DNA of 7,580 nucleotides, taken from positions 1-7,580 of the forward strand of contig CAJKKX010000103.1 of NCBI GenBank assembly GCA_905200565.1, written 5' to 3'. How positions within the stretch are numbered: the stretch's first letter is position 1; each line of letters starts with the position of its first letter. Source of the stretch: an uncultured Lachnospiraceae bacterium (GTDB taxonomy: Bacteria > Bacillota_A > Clostridia > Lachnospirales > Lachnospiraceae). A program made the translations under genes and the position numbers. Below are positions 1-5,690 of the stretch, one piece after another. The notes under the pieces were generated by a model. It searched no databases, was not told the origin of the DNA, and saw only the letters and a program-made list of their open reading frames with translations.

Positions 1-60
1 GAAGGAACGCAAACTCCCCGCCAAACCAGAATTGGCGCGTGGTTTTGTCCCCGGCAACGC

Positions 61-88
61 TTGACTTTTTGATTTCATATGATAGAAT
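61..88 (+). promoter_or_regulatory. Vegetative (sigma-A type) promoter of ispE-gntR
   Basis: The -35 element is TTGACT (61-66) and the -10 element is TAGAAT (83-88), separated by 16 bases. A TG dinucleotide at 80-81, one base before the -10, makes it an extended -10 promoter. Transcription would start near 94-96, giving a leader of about 37 bases before the ispE ATG at 132. Both hexamers differ from consensus by one base, so this should be a fairly strong housekeeping promoter. The call rests on pattern alone. Confidence 0.7.
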
Positions 89-102
89 AGTAACAAAAGA
101 AT

Positions 103-114
103 TTTGTATACAAA
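103..114. promoter_or_regulatory. Perfect 12-bp palindrome, candidate GntR operator
   Basis: TTTGTATACAAA is an exact inverted repeat centred between 108 and 109. It lies just downstream of the predicted transcription start and 4 bases before the AAAGGAG ribosome binding site (119-125). Operators of FCD-type GntR regulators are commonly short palindromes with a GTATAC-like centre, for example the UxuR type, and the second gene of this operon encodes such a regulator. Binding here would block transcription, so autoregulation of ispE-gntR is a reasonable inference. The palindrome itself is seen directly; its use as an operator is not proven. Confidence 0.5.
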
Positions 115-131
115 GTGCAAAGGAGAACACG

Positions 132-1019
132 ATGAAAGAAATCAGGCTGAAAGCGCTGGCAAAGATCAACCTGGGACTGGATGTGGTAAAAAAGAGGGAA
201 GACGGCTATCATGAAGTGCGTATGATTATGCAGACGGTGAAACTCTACGACCAAATCGAGATTCACCGGACGGATAAACCGGGAATCCGGGTCAGGACGA
301 ATCTGCTCTATCTTCCGGTAAACGAAAATAATCTCGTATATAAGGCGGCAAAACTTTTGATGGATGAATTTGGGATTGGAAAAGGCGTGTCTGTTAAACT
401 GCGCAAAGTGATTCCGGTAGCGGCAGGCATGGCGGGAGGAAGTTCGGACGCTGCCGCAGTGCTGGTGGGACTGAACCGGATGTTTGATCTGGGGCTTTCC
501 AAAGAAGAACTAATGATCAGAGGCGTAAAGCTCGGCGCAGACGTCCCTTACTGTGTGATGCGTGGAACGGCGCTGGCGGAGGGGATTGGTGAAAGGCTGA
601 CAAGGCTTGCTCCTATGCCGAAATGTTATGTGGTGCTTGCAAAGCCGGGAATCCATGTCTCTACCAAATTTGTTTATACGCATCTGAAAGCAGAAGAGCT
701 GAAGGAACATCCGGACATTGACGGACAGGTACAGGCGATCCGGGACGGAGATTTACACCGTCTGGTATCACTTATGGGAAACGTGCTGGAGAGCGTGACC
801 ATTCCGGCGTATCCGGTAATCGGGGAGATTAAGGCGGAACTGATGGAGTATGGCGCACTGGGAGCTATGATGAGCGGAAGCGGCCCTACGGTATTCGGAC
901 TGTTCGAGGATAAGGAGAAAGCGAAAACAGCCTGTGAAAGGCTGCGCCGCAGCGCTTTGACGAAGCAGGTGTACCTGACCAGGATTTTTAATAACGGAGG
1001 GGACTTAAAGGATGGATGA
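132..1019 (+). CDS. ispE: 4-diphosphocytidyl-2-C-methyl-D-erythritol kinase
   Basis: IspE uses ATP to phosphorylate the 2-hydroxyl of 4-diphosphocytidyl-2-C-methyl-D-erythritol, the fourth step of the cytosolic MEP (non-mevalonate) pathway to IPP and DMAPP. The 295-residue product belongs to the GHMP kinase family and has the usual length. Visible motifs are the N-terminal LAKINLGLDV with catalytic Lys11; the ATP-binding loop PVAAGMAGGSSD (95-106); LGADVPYC with catalytic Asp137; and the C-terminal glycine motif MSGSGPTVFG (247-256). The ATG at 132 is chosen because AAAGGAG lies 6 bases upstream and the family N-terminus begins here. The frame stays open upstream to a GTG at 39, but that extension would run through the promoter and has no family similarity. 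The gene heads an operon with a GntR regulator, whose start overlaps its last 8 bases. Confidence 0.96.
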   Translation: MKEIRLKALAKINLGLDVVKKREDGYHEVRMIMQTVKLYDQIEIHRTDKPGIRVRTNLLYLPVNENNLVYKAAKLLMDEFGIGKGVSVKLRKVIPVAAGMAGGSSDAAAVLVGLNRMFDLGLSKEELMIRGVKLGADVPYCVMRGTALAEGIGERLTRLAPMPKCYVVLAKPGIHVSTKFVYTHLKAEELKEHPDIDGQVQAIRDGDLHRLVSLMGNVLESVTIPAYPVIGEIKAELMEYGALGAMMSGSGPTVFGLFEDKEKAKTACERLRRSALTKQVYLTRIFNNGGDLKDG

Positions 1020-1683
1020 TTTTCAGATTGACATGAACGAATACCTGCCGCTTCGGGACGTCGTATTTAATACTCTGCGGCAGGCGATCCTGAAAGGAGA
1101 ACTGAAACCGGGCGAGCGTTTGATGGAGATACAGCTTGCCAAACGGCTCGGCGTCAGCAGGACGCCGGTGCGGGAAGCGATTCGAAAGCTAGAGCTGGAG
1201 GGGCTGGTTCTGATGATTCCAAGAAAAGGGGCAGAGGTGGCGGAGATTACCGTGAAAGACCTGGAGGATGTTTTACAGGTGCGCACGGCTCTGGAGGAAC
1301 TGGCGGTAAAGGACGCCTGCGATAATATTACAGACAGCCAGCTTCAGGAACTGAAAAGAGCGAATGAGGAATTTGGGAGGGCTCTTGAGGGAGACAATCT
1401 CATTGCCTGCGGGAAAGCGGACATGGAGTTTCATGAGATTATCTATGACGCCACGAATAACCGCAGACTGATTCAGATTTTGAATAATCTTCGGGAGCAG
1501 ATGTACCGGTACCGCATGGAATATCTAAAGGACAGGAATATGTATCCGGCGCTTCTAAAGGAACACGAAGCGATTCGGGAGGCGCTGAATGCGCATGACA
1601 GAGAGCGGGCGGGCATGGCGATTCGTACCCATATTGAAAATCAGAAGGAATCAATTATCAACAGTCTGGAAGAAAAAGAATAG
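1012..1683 (+). CDS. GntR family transcriptional regulator, FadR/FCD subfamily
   Basis: This is a 223-residue cytosolic DNA-binding regulator. The N-terminal winged helix-turn-helix covers about residues 13-75 and includes ERLMEIQLAKRLGVSRTPVR and a following LEGLV segment, the classic GntR signature. The rest is an all-helical FCD ligand-binding domain. Asp137, His141 (DMEFH), His185 (KEHEAI) and His207 (RTHIENQ) fit the Asp plus three His metal site of this domain, so a metal-dependent small carboxylate ligand is likely; which one cannot be read from the sequence. A ribosome binding site, GGAGGGG (996-1002), lies inside the ispE end and the two genes overlap by 8 bases, so translation is probably coupled. 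The likely target is its own operon through the palindrome at 103-114. In Bacillus subtilis, ispE is also followed by a regulator gene (purR), but that protein is of a different family. Confidence 0.93.
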   Translation: MDDFQIDMNEYLPLRDVVFNTLRQAILKGELKPGERLMEIQLAKRLGVSRTPVREAIRKLELEGLVLMIPRKGAEVAEITVKDLEDVLQVRTALEELAVKDACDNITDSQLQELKRANEEFGRALEGDNLIACGKADMEFHEIIYDATNNRRLIQILNNLREQMYRYRMEYLKDRNMYPALLKEHEAIREALNAHDRERAGMAIRTHIENQKESIINSLEEKE

Positions 1684-1690
1684 AAGTAAC

Positions 1691-1742
1691 TTCATGGATT
1701 TTTGCATCGGACCTGTGAAGGTACTGAACAGTTACGAATAGA
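1691..1742 (+). repeat. 52-bp intergenic repeat, copy 1 (inverted relative to copy 2)
   Basis: This stretch matches the reverse complement of 7522-7573 at 50 of 52 positions, with differences at 1712 and 1739. It starts 7 bases after the gntR stop codon. It contains an imperfect hairpin: 1707-1716 pairs with 1728-1737 around an 11-base loop, with mismatches at G1710/A1734 and C1712/T1732. In copy 2 the second mismatch is a proper A-T pair. Similarity stops sharply at the 5' end (base 1690) and fades after 1742. Neither copy is coding. I do not recognise the family. Possibilities are a REP- or MITE-like element, a regulatory site or a structured RNA leader. Confidence 0.85.
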
Positions 1743-1765
1743 ATCGGAAAAAACTGTACATATTA
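1736..1765 (+). promoter_or_regulatory. Candidate sigma-G (late forespore) promoter of the germination operon
   Basis: GAATA (1736-1740) and CATATTA (1759-1765) are separated by 18 bases. This fits the sigma-G pattern known from Bacillus (-35 GHATR, -10 CATNHTA) at every fixed position, and germinant receptor operons are normally sigma-G dependent. Transcription would begin near 1772, about 60 bases before the first germination gene. The -35 lies on the edge of the 52-base repeat; copy 2 has GAAAA at the same place and so lacks the element. The start would fall within the terminator's outer A-run, leaving the core hairpin at the 5' end of the message. Confidence 0.5.
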
Positions 1766-1767
1766 CG

Positions 1768-1801
1768 AAAAAAAGGATGAGAAAAATCTTATCCTTTTTT
1801 T
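1768..1801 (+). terminator. Rho-independent terminator after ispE-gntR
   Basis: GGATGAGA (1775-1782) pairs with TCTTATCC (1787-1794) around an AAAA loop, with one G-U pair. Seven A residues before the stem (1768-1774) and seven T residues after it (1795-1801) can extend it to 15 pairs and supply the U-tract. The A-run on the other side would make it work in both directions. It ends transcription from the ispE promoter before the germination genes. Confidence 0.85.
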
Positions 1802-1832
1802 CATGCAAAATTCAAAAAGAGGCGGTTGAAAC

Positions 1833-3326
1833 ATGGGAAAGGTATCTGCAAACCTGGAAGAAAATAAGCGGGTCATACAGGAAATGATAACGGGATGTGA
1901 CGATATTCTTTTCCGGCCTATGAAGCTGGGAAAAAACAAAGAAACAGACTGTTTCGTGATTTACATTGAGGTAGCCGCCAGTAATATGATGCTGGCGGAT
2001 TCGGTCATTGGAAAAATGCTGAACAGCCTGTGGGATATGGAGGATGCGCAGGTAAAGGACGCTCTGGAGAAGAACAGTCTCGGCGTGTCGGATACGAAAG
2101 ACCTTTTGACAATCGAGGAAGCAATGGCGGCAATGCTTGCCGGAAACGTCGTGTTGTTTGCGGACGGGTTTGAAAAGGCAATCAAAATCGGCAGCAAGGG
2201 CTATCCCGGAACAGGAGTGATGAAAGCAGACTCGGAGAAGGTTCTGCGGGGAAGCAGGGAGGCATTTTCTGAATCCGTAAAAATCAATACGGCGCTGATT
2301 CGAAAACGCGTCCGGGACACGGCGCTGAAGGTGAAGGAAAAGCCGCTTGGGAGATATTCGAATACAATGACTGCAACCGTATACATCGAGGGCCTGGCTT
2401 ATCCGCCGATTCTGGAAAATCTGGAGGAACGGCTGAATTCCTTTGAGATTGACGGCGTGCTGGACGGCGGGGTCATTGAACATCTGACAGAGGATTTGAG
2501 ATATTCGCCCTTTCCCCAGTACCAGACGACAGAACGGCCCGACCGGGCGGCGCAGGCAGTTCTTGAAGGGCGCGTCGTGCTGGTCTGTGACAACTCGGCG
2601 GAAGCGCTGATTCTTCCGACGACCTGCAATGCGCTGTTTCAGACGAGCGACGACTATTACCGGCATTTTGCCATCGTGTCCTTTCTCCGGATCATAAGGT
2701 ATCTGGGAGCATTTTTGGCGGTATCTTTGCCGGGGCTTTATCTTCTGGCAGTAAATTTCCATACCCAGCTTCTCCCCACGAATTTGATCTTTTCGCTGGC
2801 GAAAGCACGGGAAGGCGTGCCTTTTCCGGCGGTAGTAGAAATTTTGTTTTTAGAGCTGTCTTTTGAACTTCTGCGGGAAGCGGGGCTTCGGATGCCGGGG
2901 CCGATCGGAAATACGATCGGTATTGTGGGCGGACTGATTATCGGGCAGGCGGCAGTGAGTGCGAATATCGTCAGCCCTGTGGTCGTGGTGGTCGTGGCGC
3001 TGACAGCGCTTGGCTCTTTTGCCATTCCGAATGAGGAGCTTTCAGAGGCGCTCCGGCTGCTGAAATATCTGCTGATTATTCTTTGCGCATGTTTTGGGAT
3101 TCTGGGGCTGGTGTTTGGGTGGATACTGATACTGGCGCATCTGGCGAGACTCAAAAGCTTTGGAATCTCTTATTTGATGCCGTTTTCAGGAAAAGATGTA
3201 AATGAAGGAGGCGAGAGCAGAGACAGTATCCTGCGCGCGCCGCTGTACAAAATGAACAGGCGTCCCATCTTTGCACGCAGGCAGAACAGACGCAGGATGC
3301 GCGCAGAAAGGAGAGCAGGAAAATGA
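1833..3326 (+). CDS. Spore germination protein, GerA family A subunit (GerAA/GerKA-like)
   Basis: This is the A subunit of a GerA-type germinant receptor in the inner membrane of the dormant spore, where receptors sense nutrients and start germination. The 497-residue length is normal for the family. About residues 1-275 form the soluble N-terminal domain, with the conserved RGSREAFSES (139-148), LIRKR (155-159) and PFPQYQTTERPD (227-238). The membrane part follows, with hydrophobic segments near 281-308, 331-346, 358-380, 382-398 and 410-437, and the characteristic PGPIGNTIGIVGGLIIGQAA (355-374). The tail, DSILRAP and NRRPIFARRQ onward, is strongly basic and cytosolic. The ATG at 1833 has AAAGAGG about 10 bases upstream. 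The stop overlaps the next gene as ATGA. Which nutrient it senses, and whether it is the GerA, GerB or GerK type, cannot be told. Confidence 0.94.
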   Translation: MGKVSANLEENKRVIQEMITGCDDILFRPMKLGKNKETDCFVIYIEVAASNMMLADSVIGKMLNSLWDMEDAQVKDALEKNSLGVSDTKDLLTIEEAMAAMLAGNVVLFADGFEKAIKIGSKGYPGTGVMKADSEKVLRGSREAFSESVKINTALIRKRVRDTALKVKEKPLGRYSNTMTATVYIEGLAYPPILENLEERLNSFEIDGVLDGGVIEHLTEDLRYSPFPQYQTTERPDRAAQAVLEGRVVLVCDNSAEALILPTTCNALFQTSDDYYRHFAIVSFLRIIRYLGAFLAVSLPGLYLLAVNFHTQLLPTNLIFSLAKAREGVPFPAVVEILFLELSFELLREAGLRMPGPIGNTIGIVGGLIIGQAAVSANIVSPVVVVVVALTALGSFAIPNEELSEALRLLKYLLIILCACFGILGLVFGWILILAHLARLKSFGISYLMPFSGKDVNEGGESRDSILRAPLYKMNRRPIFARRQNRRRMRAERRAGK

Positions 3327-4423
3327 TTTCCGATAATCTGAAAATATCCACAAGGCAGTTCGGACGGATGGTCGTACTGGACTGGCTGGCAAAGACCGTG
3401 CTTCTCCTGCCCGGATTTGCTGAAAAGGAAAGCGGACGGAGCTTTGTGCTGAGCCTGCTGTTCGGCGTGCTGCTGGCGCTCGCCTATGCGTGGCTGGTGG
3501 GAAAAGTGGCAAACCATATGGAGCATGGATTCTATGCGTATGCGGCGGAAAGACTGGGGCAGTCATGCGCCCGCATACTTACAATTCTTTATCTTTTTTA
3601 TGCGTTCTTAAATACCGTGTTTTTGGTGCGGCTGTTCGGCGTGATTGCCTGCACGTTTGTACTGCCGGAGACGTCTCAGGAAATTTTAATGGCAGTTCTG
3701 CTTCTGGGAAGCGTTTATATTATCCTGGGAGGGACGGAGGTACGCGCGCGGGTAAGTGAAGTACTTTTTTCCGTGCTGGTCTATCCGCTGCTTTTTTTGC
3801 TCATCTGCGCGGCATTTTCCACGAACTCCGGCTATCTGGCGCCGGGGAGGGTCCAGACGTCCTTTGAGACGGTAAAACATGGAATGCAGGTCTTTATCGG
3901 CTTTGGGGGAATGGGGATCTTTCTGTTTTTTCTTCCGGAGCTGAAAGCACGTGGGAAAATGGGCAGGACGCTGATTCGGGCGGTGGCGGCGCTGGGGATG
4001 GCGGTGGTGGCGCTGTGTCTGGCGGCGATCGGCTCTTTCGGCGAGGCAGGGATGCGCGCGTTGTCCTGGCCGGCGATTACCCTGATGAGCAGCGCTCTCA
4101 TTCCGGGAGGATTTCTTCAGCGATGGGACGTGATTTTTACCGGCCTTTTGCTGGCGGCCTTTTTTCCGGCAGTGGGCGCGGGCCTGTATTATATGAAGAT
4201 ACTCGTCCGGGAACTTCTGGGAGAGAAAAAAAGGAGAGAGGCGGGCAGCGCGCGGGTTTTCACGGCGGCGCTTCTGGTCTATGCAGCCGCGTTGTGGTGT
4301 GCTTCCTATGCAACGGCCTCCAGAGTGTTTACCGTGGTAAATGGATATCTGCTGGTTCCGTTTCTGGTTTTGTTTACCCTGTTTCTGGCGGTCGTGGAAT
4401 ATGCAGGAAGGAGACGCTCATGA
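3323..4423 (+). CDS. Spore germination protein, GerAB/endospore permease family B subunit
   Basis: This is the B subunit of the germinant receptor, an APC-superfamily-like integral membrane protein thought in this family to hold the germinant binding pocket. The 366-residue length is normal. The N-terminus reads as the family's start (KISTRQFGRMVVLDWLAK), and about ten hydrophobic segments run to the end, where a short basic tail GRRRS remains. A conserved-looking segment, SWPAITLMSSALIPGGFLQR (248-267), matches the family's region around an IPGF..R motif. AAAGGAGA (3307-3314) sits 8 bases before the ATG. The gene overlaps its neighbours on both sides as ATGA, so the three subunits are probably translated in a coupled way and made in matched amounts. 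Confidence 0.92.
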   Translation: MISDNLKISTRQFGRMVVLDWLAKTVLLLPGFAEKESGRSFVLSLLFGVLLALAYAWLVGKVANHMEHGFYAYAAERLGQSCARILTILYLFYAFLNTVFLVRLFGVIACTFVLPETSQEILMAVLLLGSVYIILGGTEVRARVSEVLFSVLVYPLLFLLICAAFSTNSGYLAPGRVQTSFETVKHGMQVFIGFGGMGIFLFFLPELKARGKMGRTLIRAVAALGMAVVALCLAAIGSFGEAGMRALSWPAITLMSSALIPGGFLQRWDVIFTGLLLAAFFPAVGAGLYYMKILVRELLGEKKRREAGSARVFTAALLVYAAALWCASYATASRVFTVVNGYLLVPFLVLFTLFLAVVEYAGRRRS

Positions 4424-4983
4424 AGAGAACAGTTTTTGTGGTATTTCTGTGCCTGGTTCTTGGCGGATGCGGCAGGCGGGAACTGGAGGACCGGAGTTTT
4501 CCGACAGTTCTGACAGCCGAAACAGGAAATATCCGGGCGCGTCAGCAGGAACGCCAGGCACAGAGCAGTAAATATATTGATTATGGACATGTAAAAGCAG
4601 TCGTTCTTTCAAAGGAAGCGGCAGAAGATGCGGAGGCGCTTCGGGAAATTCTGAATTATCTGGAAAGCGATCCGGTCTTTGCGCGCAGTATCCTTATGTT
4701 TGTGGGAGATGAGGAGGTCATTTGCAGGGCAAAAGAAGAGGAGCAGGATACCGGCCTGTATCTGGAAGATTTATCAAAGAATCAGCCCGGAAGCGGAATA
4801 CCGGAATTGCCGCTGAAGGATTTACTGGATTATTTGCATAATACGGCGCCTTCCATAGAGATTCCCGTACTTCGCATGGAAGGGGAAGAAATCGTGCCGG
4901 GTGGAAGCCTGAAGCTGACCCAGGAGGCTGCCGCTGCCAGCAACGTGCCGGTTCCGAGACGTGTCTGTGAGCCAGAAAAGTGA
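4420..4983 (+). CDS. Short GerC-type spore germination lipoprotein (N-terminal domain only)
   Basis: This is the C-subunit position of the germinant receptor operon. The 187-residue product has a lipoprotein signal peptide: MKRT, a hydrophobic run, and the lipobox LGGC with Cys17 as the lipid-bearing residue. RELEDRSFPTVL follows, equivalent to the early GerC strand after the lipobox, and then YIDYGHVKAVVLSKEAAEDA (52-71), which resembles the GerC N-terminal domain segment before its helix. Full-length GerC proteins are about 370-400 residues; this one ends after roughly the first domain. The next gene begins 65 bases later, and no remnant of the missing domains is visible in that space, so a recent frameshift is not the explanation. 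AAGGAG (4408-4413) and the ATGA overlap with the B gene support the start. The family call is good in context and weaker from sequence alone. Confidence 0.8.
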   Translation: MKRTVFVVFLCLVLGGCGRRELEDRSFPTVLTAETGNIRARQQERQAQSSKYIDYGHVKAVVLSKEAAEDAEALREILNYLESDPVFARSILMFVGDEEVICRAKEEEQDTGLYLEDLSKNQPGSGIPELPLKDLLDYLHNTAPSIEIPVLRMEGEEIVPGGSLKLTQEAAAASNVPVPRRVCEPEK

Positions 4984-5009
4984 ATAAACTTCTCTTTTGG
5001 GGAAAGAAT
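4982..5009 (+). promoter_or_regulatory. Candidate sigma-F (early forespore) promoter of spoIIR
   Basis: GAATA (4982-4986) and GGAAAGAAT (5001-5009) are 14 bases apart. The -10 fits the sigma-F pattern GGNNANANT. The -35 matches GYWTA at four of five positions. spoIIR is a sigma-F gene in Bacillus subtilis, so such a promoter is expected here. The -35 overlaps the stop codon of the short gerC gene. Transcription would start near 5015, about 34 bases before the spoIIR ATG. Confidence 0.45.
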
Positions 5010-5043
5010 TCAAATAACAGGATGATTTCGTGAAAGGGGAGTT
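4987..5043 (+). promoter_or_regulatory. Potential leader stem that sequesters the spoIIR ribosome binding site
   Basis: AACTTCTCTTT (4987-4997) can pair along 11 bases with AAAGGGGAGTT (5033-5043), with two G-U pairs and no bulge; a further G-U (4998/5032) and A-U (4986/5044) can extend it. The right arm contains the spoIIR ribosome binding site and runs into six T residues (5042-5047), so the structure could also act as a weak terminator. The left arm lies inside the spacer of the predicted sigma-F promoter and would be missing from a message starting there. Pairing is read from the sequence; the regulatory role is inferred, and the 35-base loop makes stability uncertain. Confidence 0.35.
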
Positions 5044-5048
5044 TTTTC

Positions 5049-5690
5049 ATGCGGGAAGAAATAAAAGATTTTCTGTGGTTCTATAAAAAACAGGTGGTGA
5101 TTTTGTTTGGCGTCCTGACGGCAGTCGGGGTAATGGCGGCGGCTGCGCTGACCGTGCGGGGGAAGGCTGCTGGCATTCAGCAGGGGATTGCCGGAGAGAT
5201 TCTGCGCTTCCACGTGATTGCCAACAGCGACAGCAAAGAGGATCAGGCATTGAAGCTGAAAGTCCGGGATGCGGTCGTGGAATATATGAAAGACCTCCTG
5301 GAAGGAGCAGAAGATCTCGAAGAGACCAAAGGCCGGGTAGCAGAGCGTCTGGCGGACATCGAGGAGCTGGCAATGCGCATAGTCGAAAAGGAACAGGCGG
5401 GGTATCCGGTTCATGCGGAACTCACGGAGTGCTATTTTCCAAGAAAATCCTACGGTGACTGCACCTTTCCGGCGGGACGCTATGAGGCGCTGCGGATCTG
5501 TATCGGAAAGGCAGAAGGGAAGAACTGGTGGTGTGTGCTTTTCCCCAATCTGTGCTTTGTCGATTCCATCCATGCAGTCGTGCCCGAAGAGCAGAAGGAA
5601 GAATTAAAAAATGTGCTTACAGAAGAAGAGTATGAAAGCCTCTTCGACTGGAAGCACAGTGAGTTTAAAATCACTTCTTATTTATTTTAG
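5049..5690 (+). CDS. spoIIR: Stage II sporulation protein R
   Basis: SpoIIR is made in the forespore under sigma-F and exported across the forespore membrane. There it triggers the protease SpoIIGA to process pro-sigma-E in the mother cell. The 213-residue product has a short cytosolic N-terminus, one membrane or signal segment (about 17-36), and the family domain: ILRFHVIANSDSKEDQALKL (51-70) and KVRDAV, then YEALRICIG (145-153) and GKNWWCVLFPNLCFVD (157-172), all hallmark SpoIIR sequences. Three of the visible cysteines (150, 162, 169) fall in this last block. AAAGGGGAG (5033-5041) is 7 bases before the ATG. It lies 65 bases behind the germination operon and probably has its own promoter. 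Its last 20 bases overlap typA on the other strand. Confidence 0.95.
   Translation: MREEIKDFLWFYKKQVVILFGVLTAVGVMAAAALTVRGKAAGIQQGIAGEILRFHVIANSDSKEDQALKLKVRDAVVEYMKDLLEGAEDLEETKGRVAERLADIEELAMRIVEKEQAGYPVHAELTECYFPRKSYGDCTFPAGRYEALRICIGKAEGKNWWCVLFPNLCFVDSIHAVVPEEQKEELKNVLTEEEYESLFDWKHSEFKITSYLF

Noticed and set aside
2..64. Tail of an upstream plus-strand gene (20 open codons ending in TGA at 62-64)
   Set aside because: It is too short to separate from chance, and the reading does not match a family I recognise. It remains possible and would be settled by the sequence left of the window.
1..78. Minus-strand open frame starting with ATG at 78 and running off the left edge
   Set aside because: No ribosome binding site precedes it, its start lies inside the ispE promoter, and the product has no recognisable motif.
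39..131. Extension of ispE upstream to the GTG at 39
   Set aside because: It would pass through the promoter and the palindrome, the extra 31 residues look nothing like the family N-terminus, and the ATG at 132 has a strong ribosome binding site.
1732..1769. Short direct repeat TTACGAA at 1732-1738 and 1763-1769
   Set aside because: Seven bases in an AT-rich spacer is within chance, and no third copy supports a regulatory array.
1812..2762. 316-codon minus-strand open frame
   Set aside because: It is the antisense shadow of the clearly genuine germination A-subunit gene, with no start signal and a low-complexity, Cys/His/Arg-rich translation.
4015..4419. Upstream part of the 322-codon frame containing the GerC-type gene
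   Set aside because: The first part overlaps the B-subunit gene in another frame. The real start is the ATG at 4420, with AAGGAG upstream and a lipoprotein signal directly after it.
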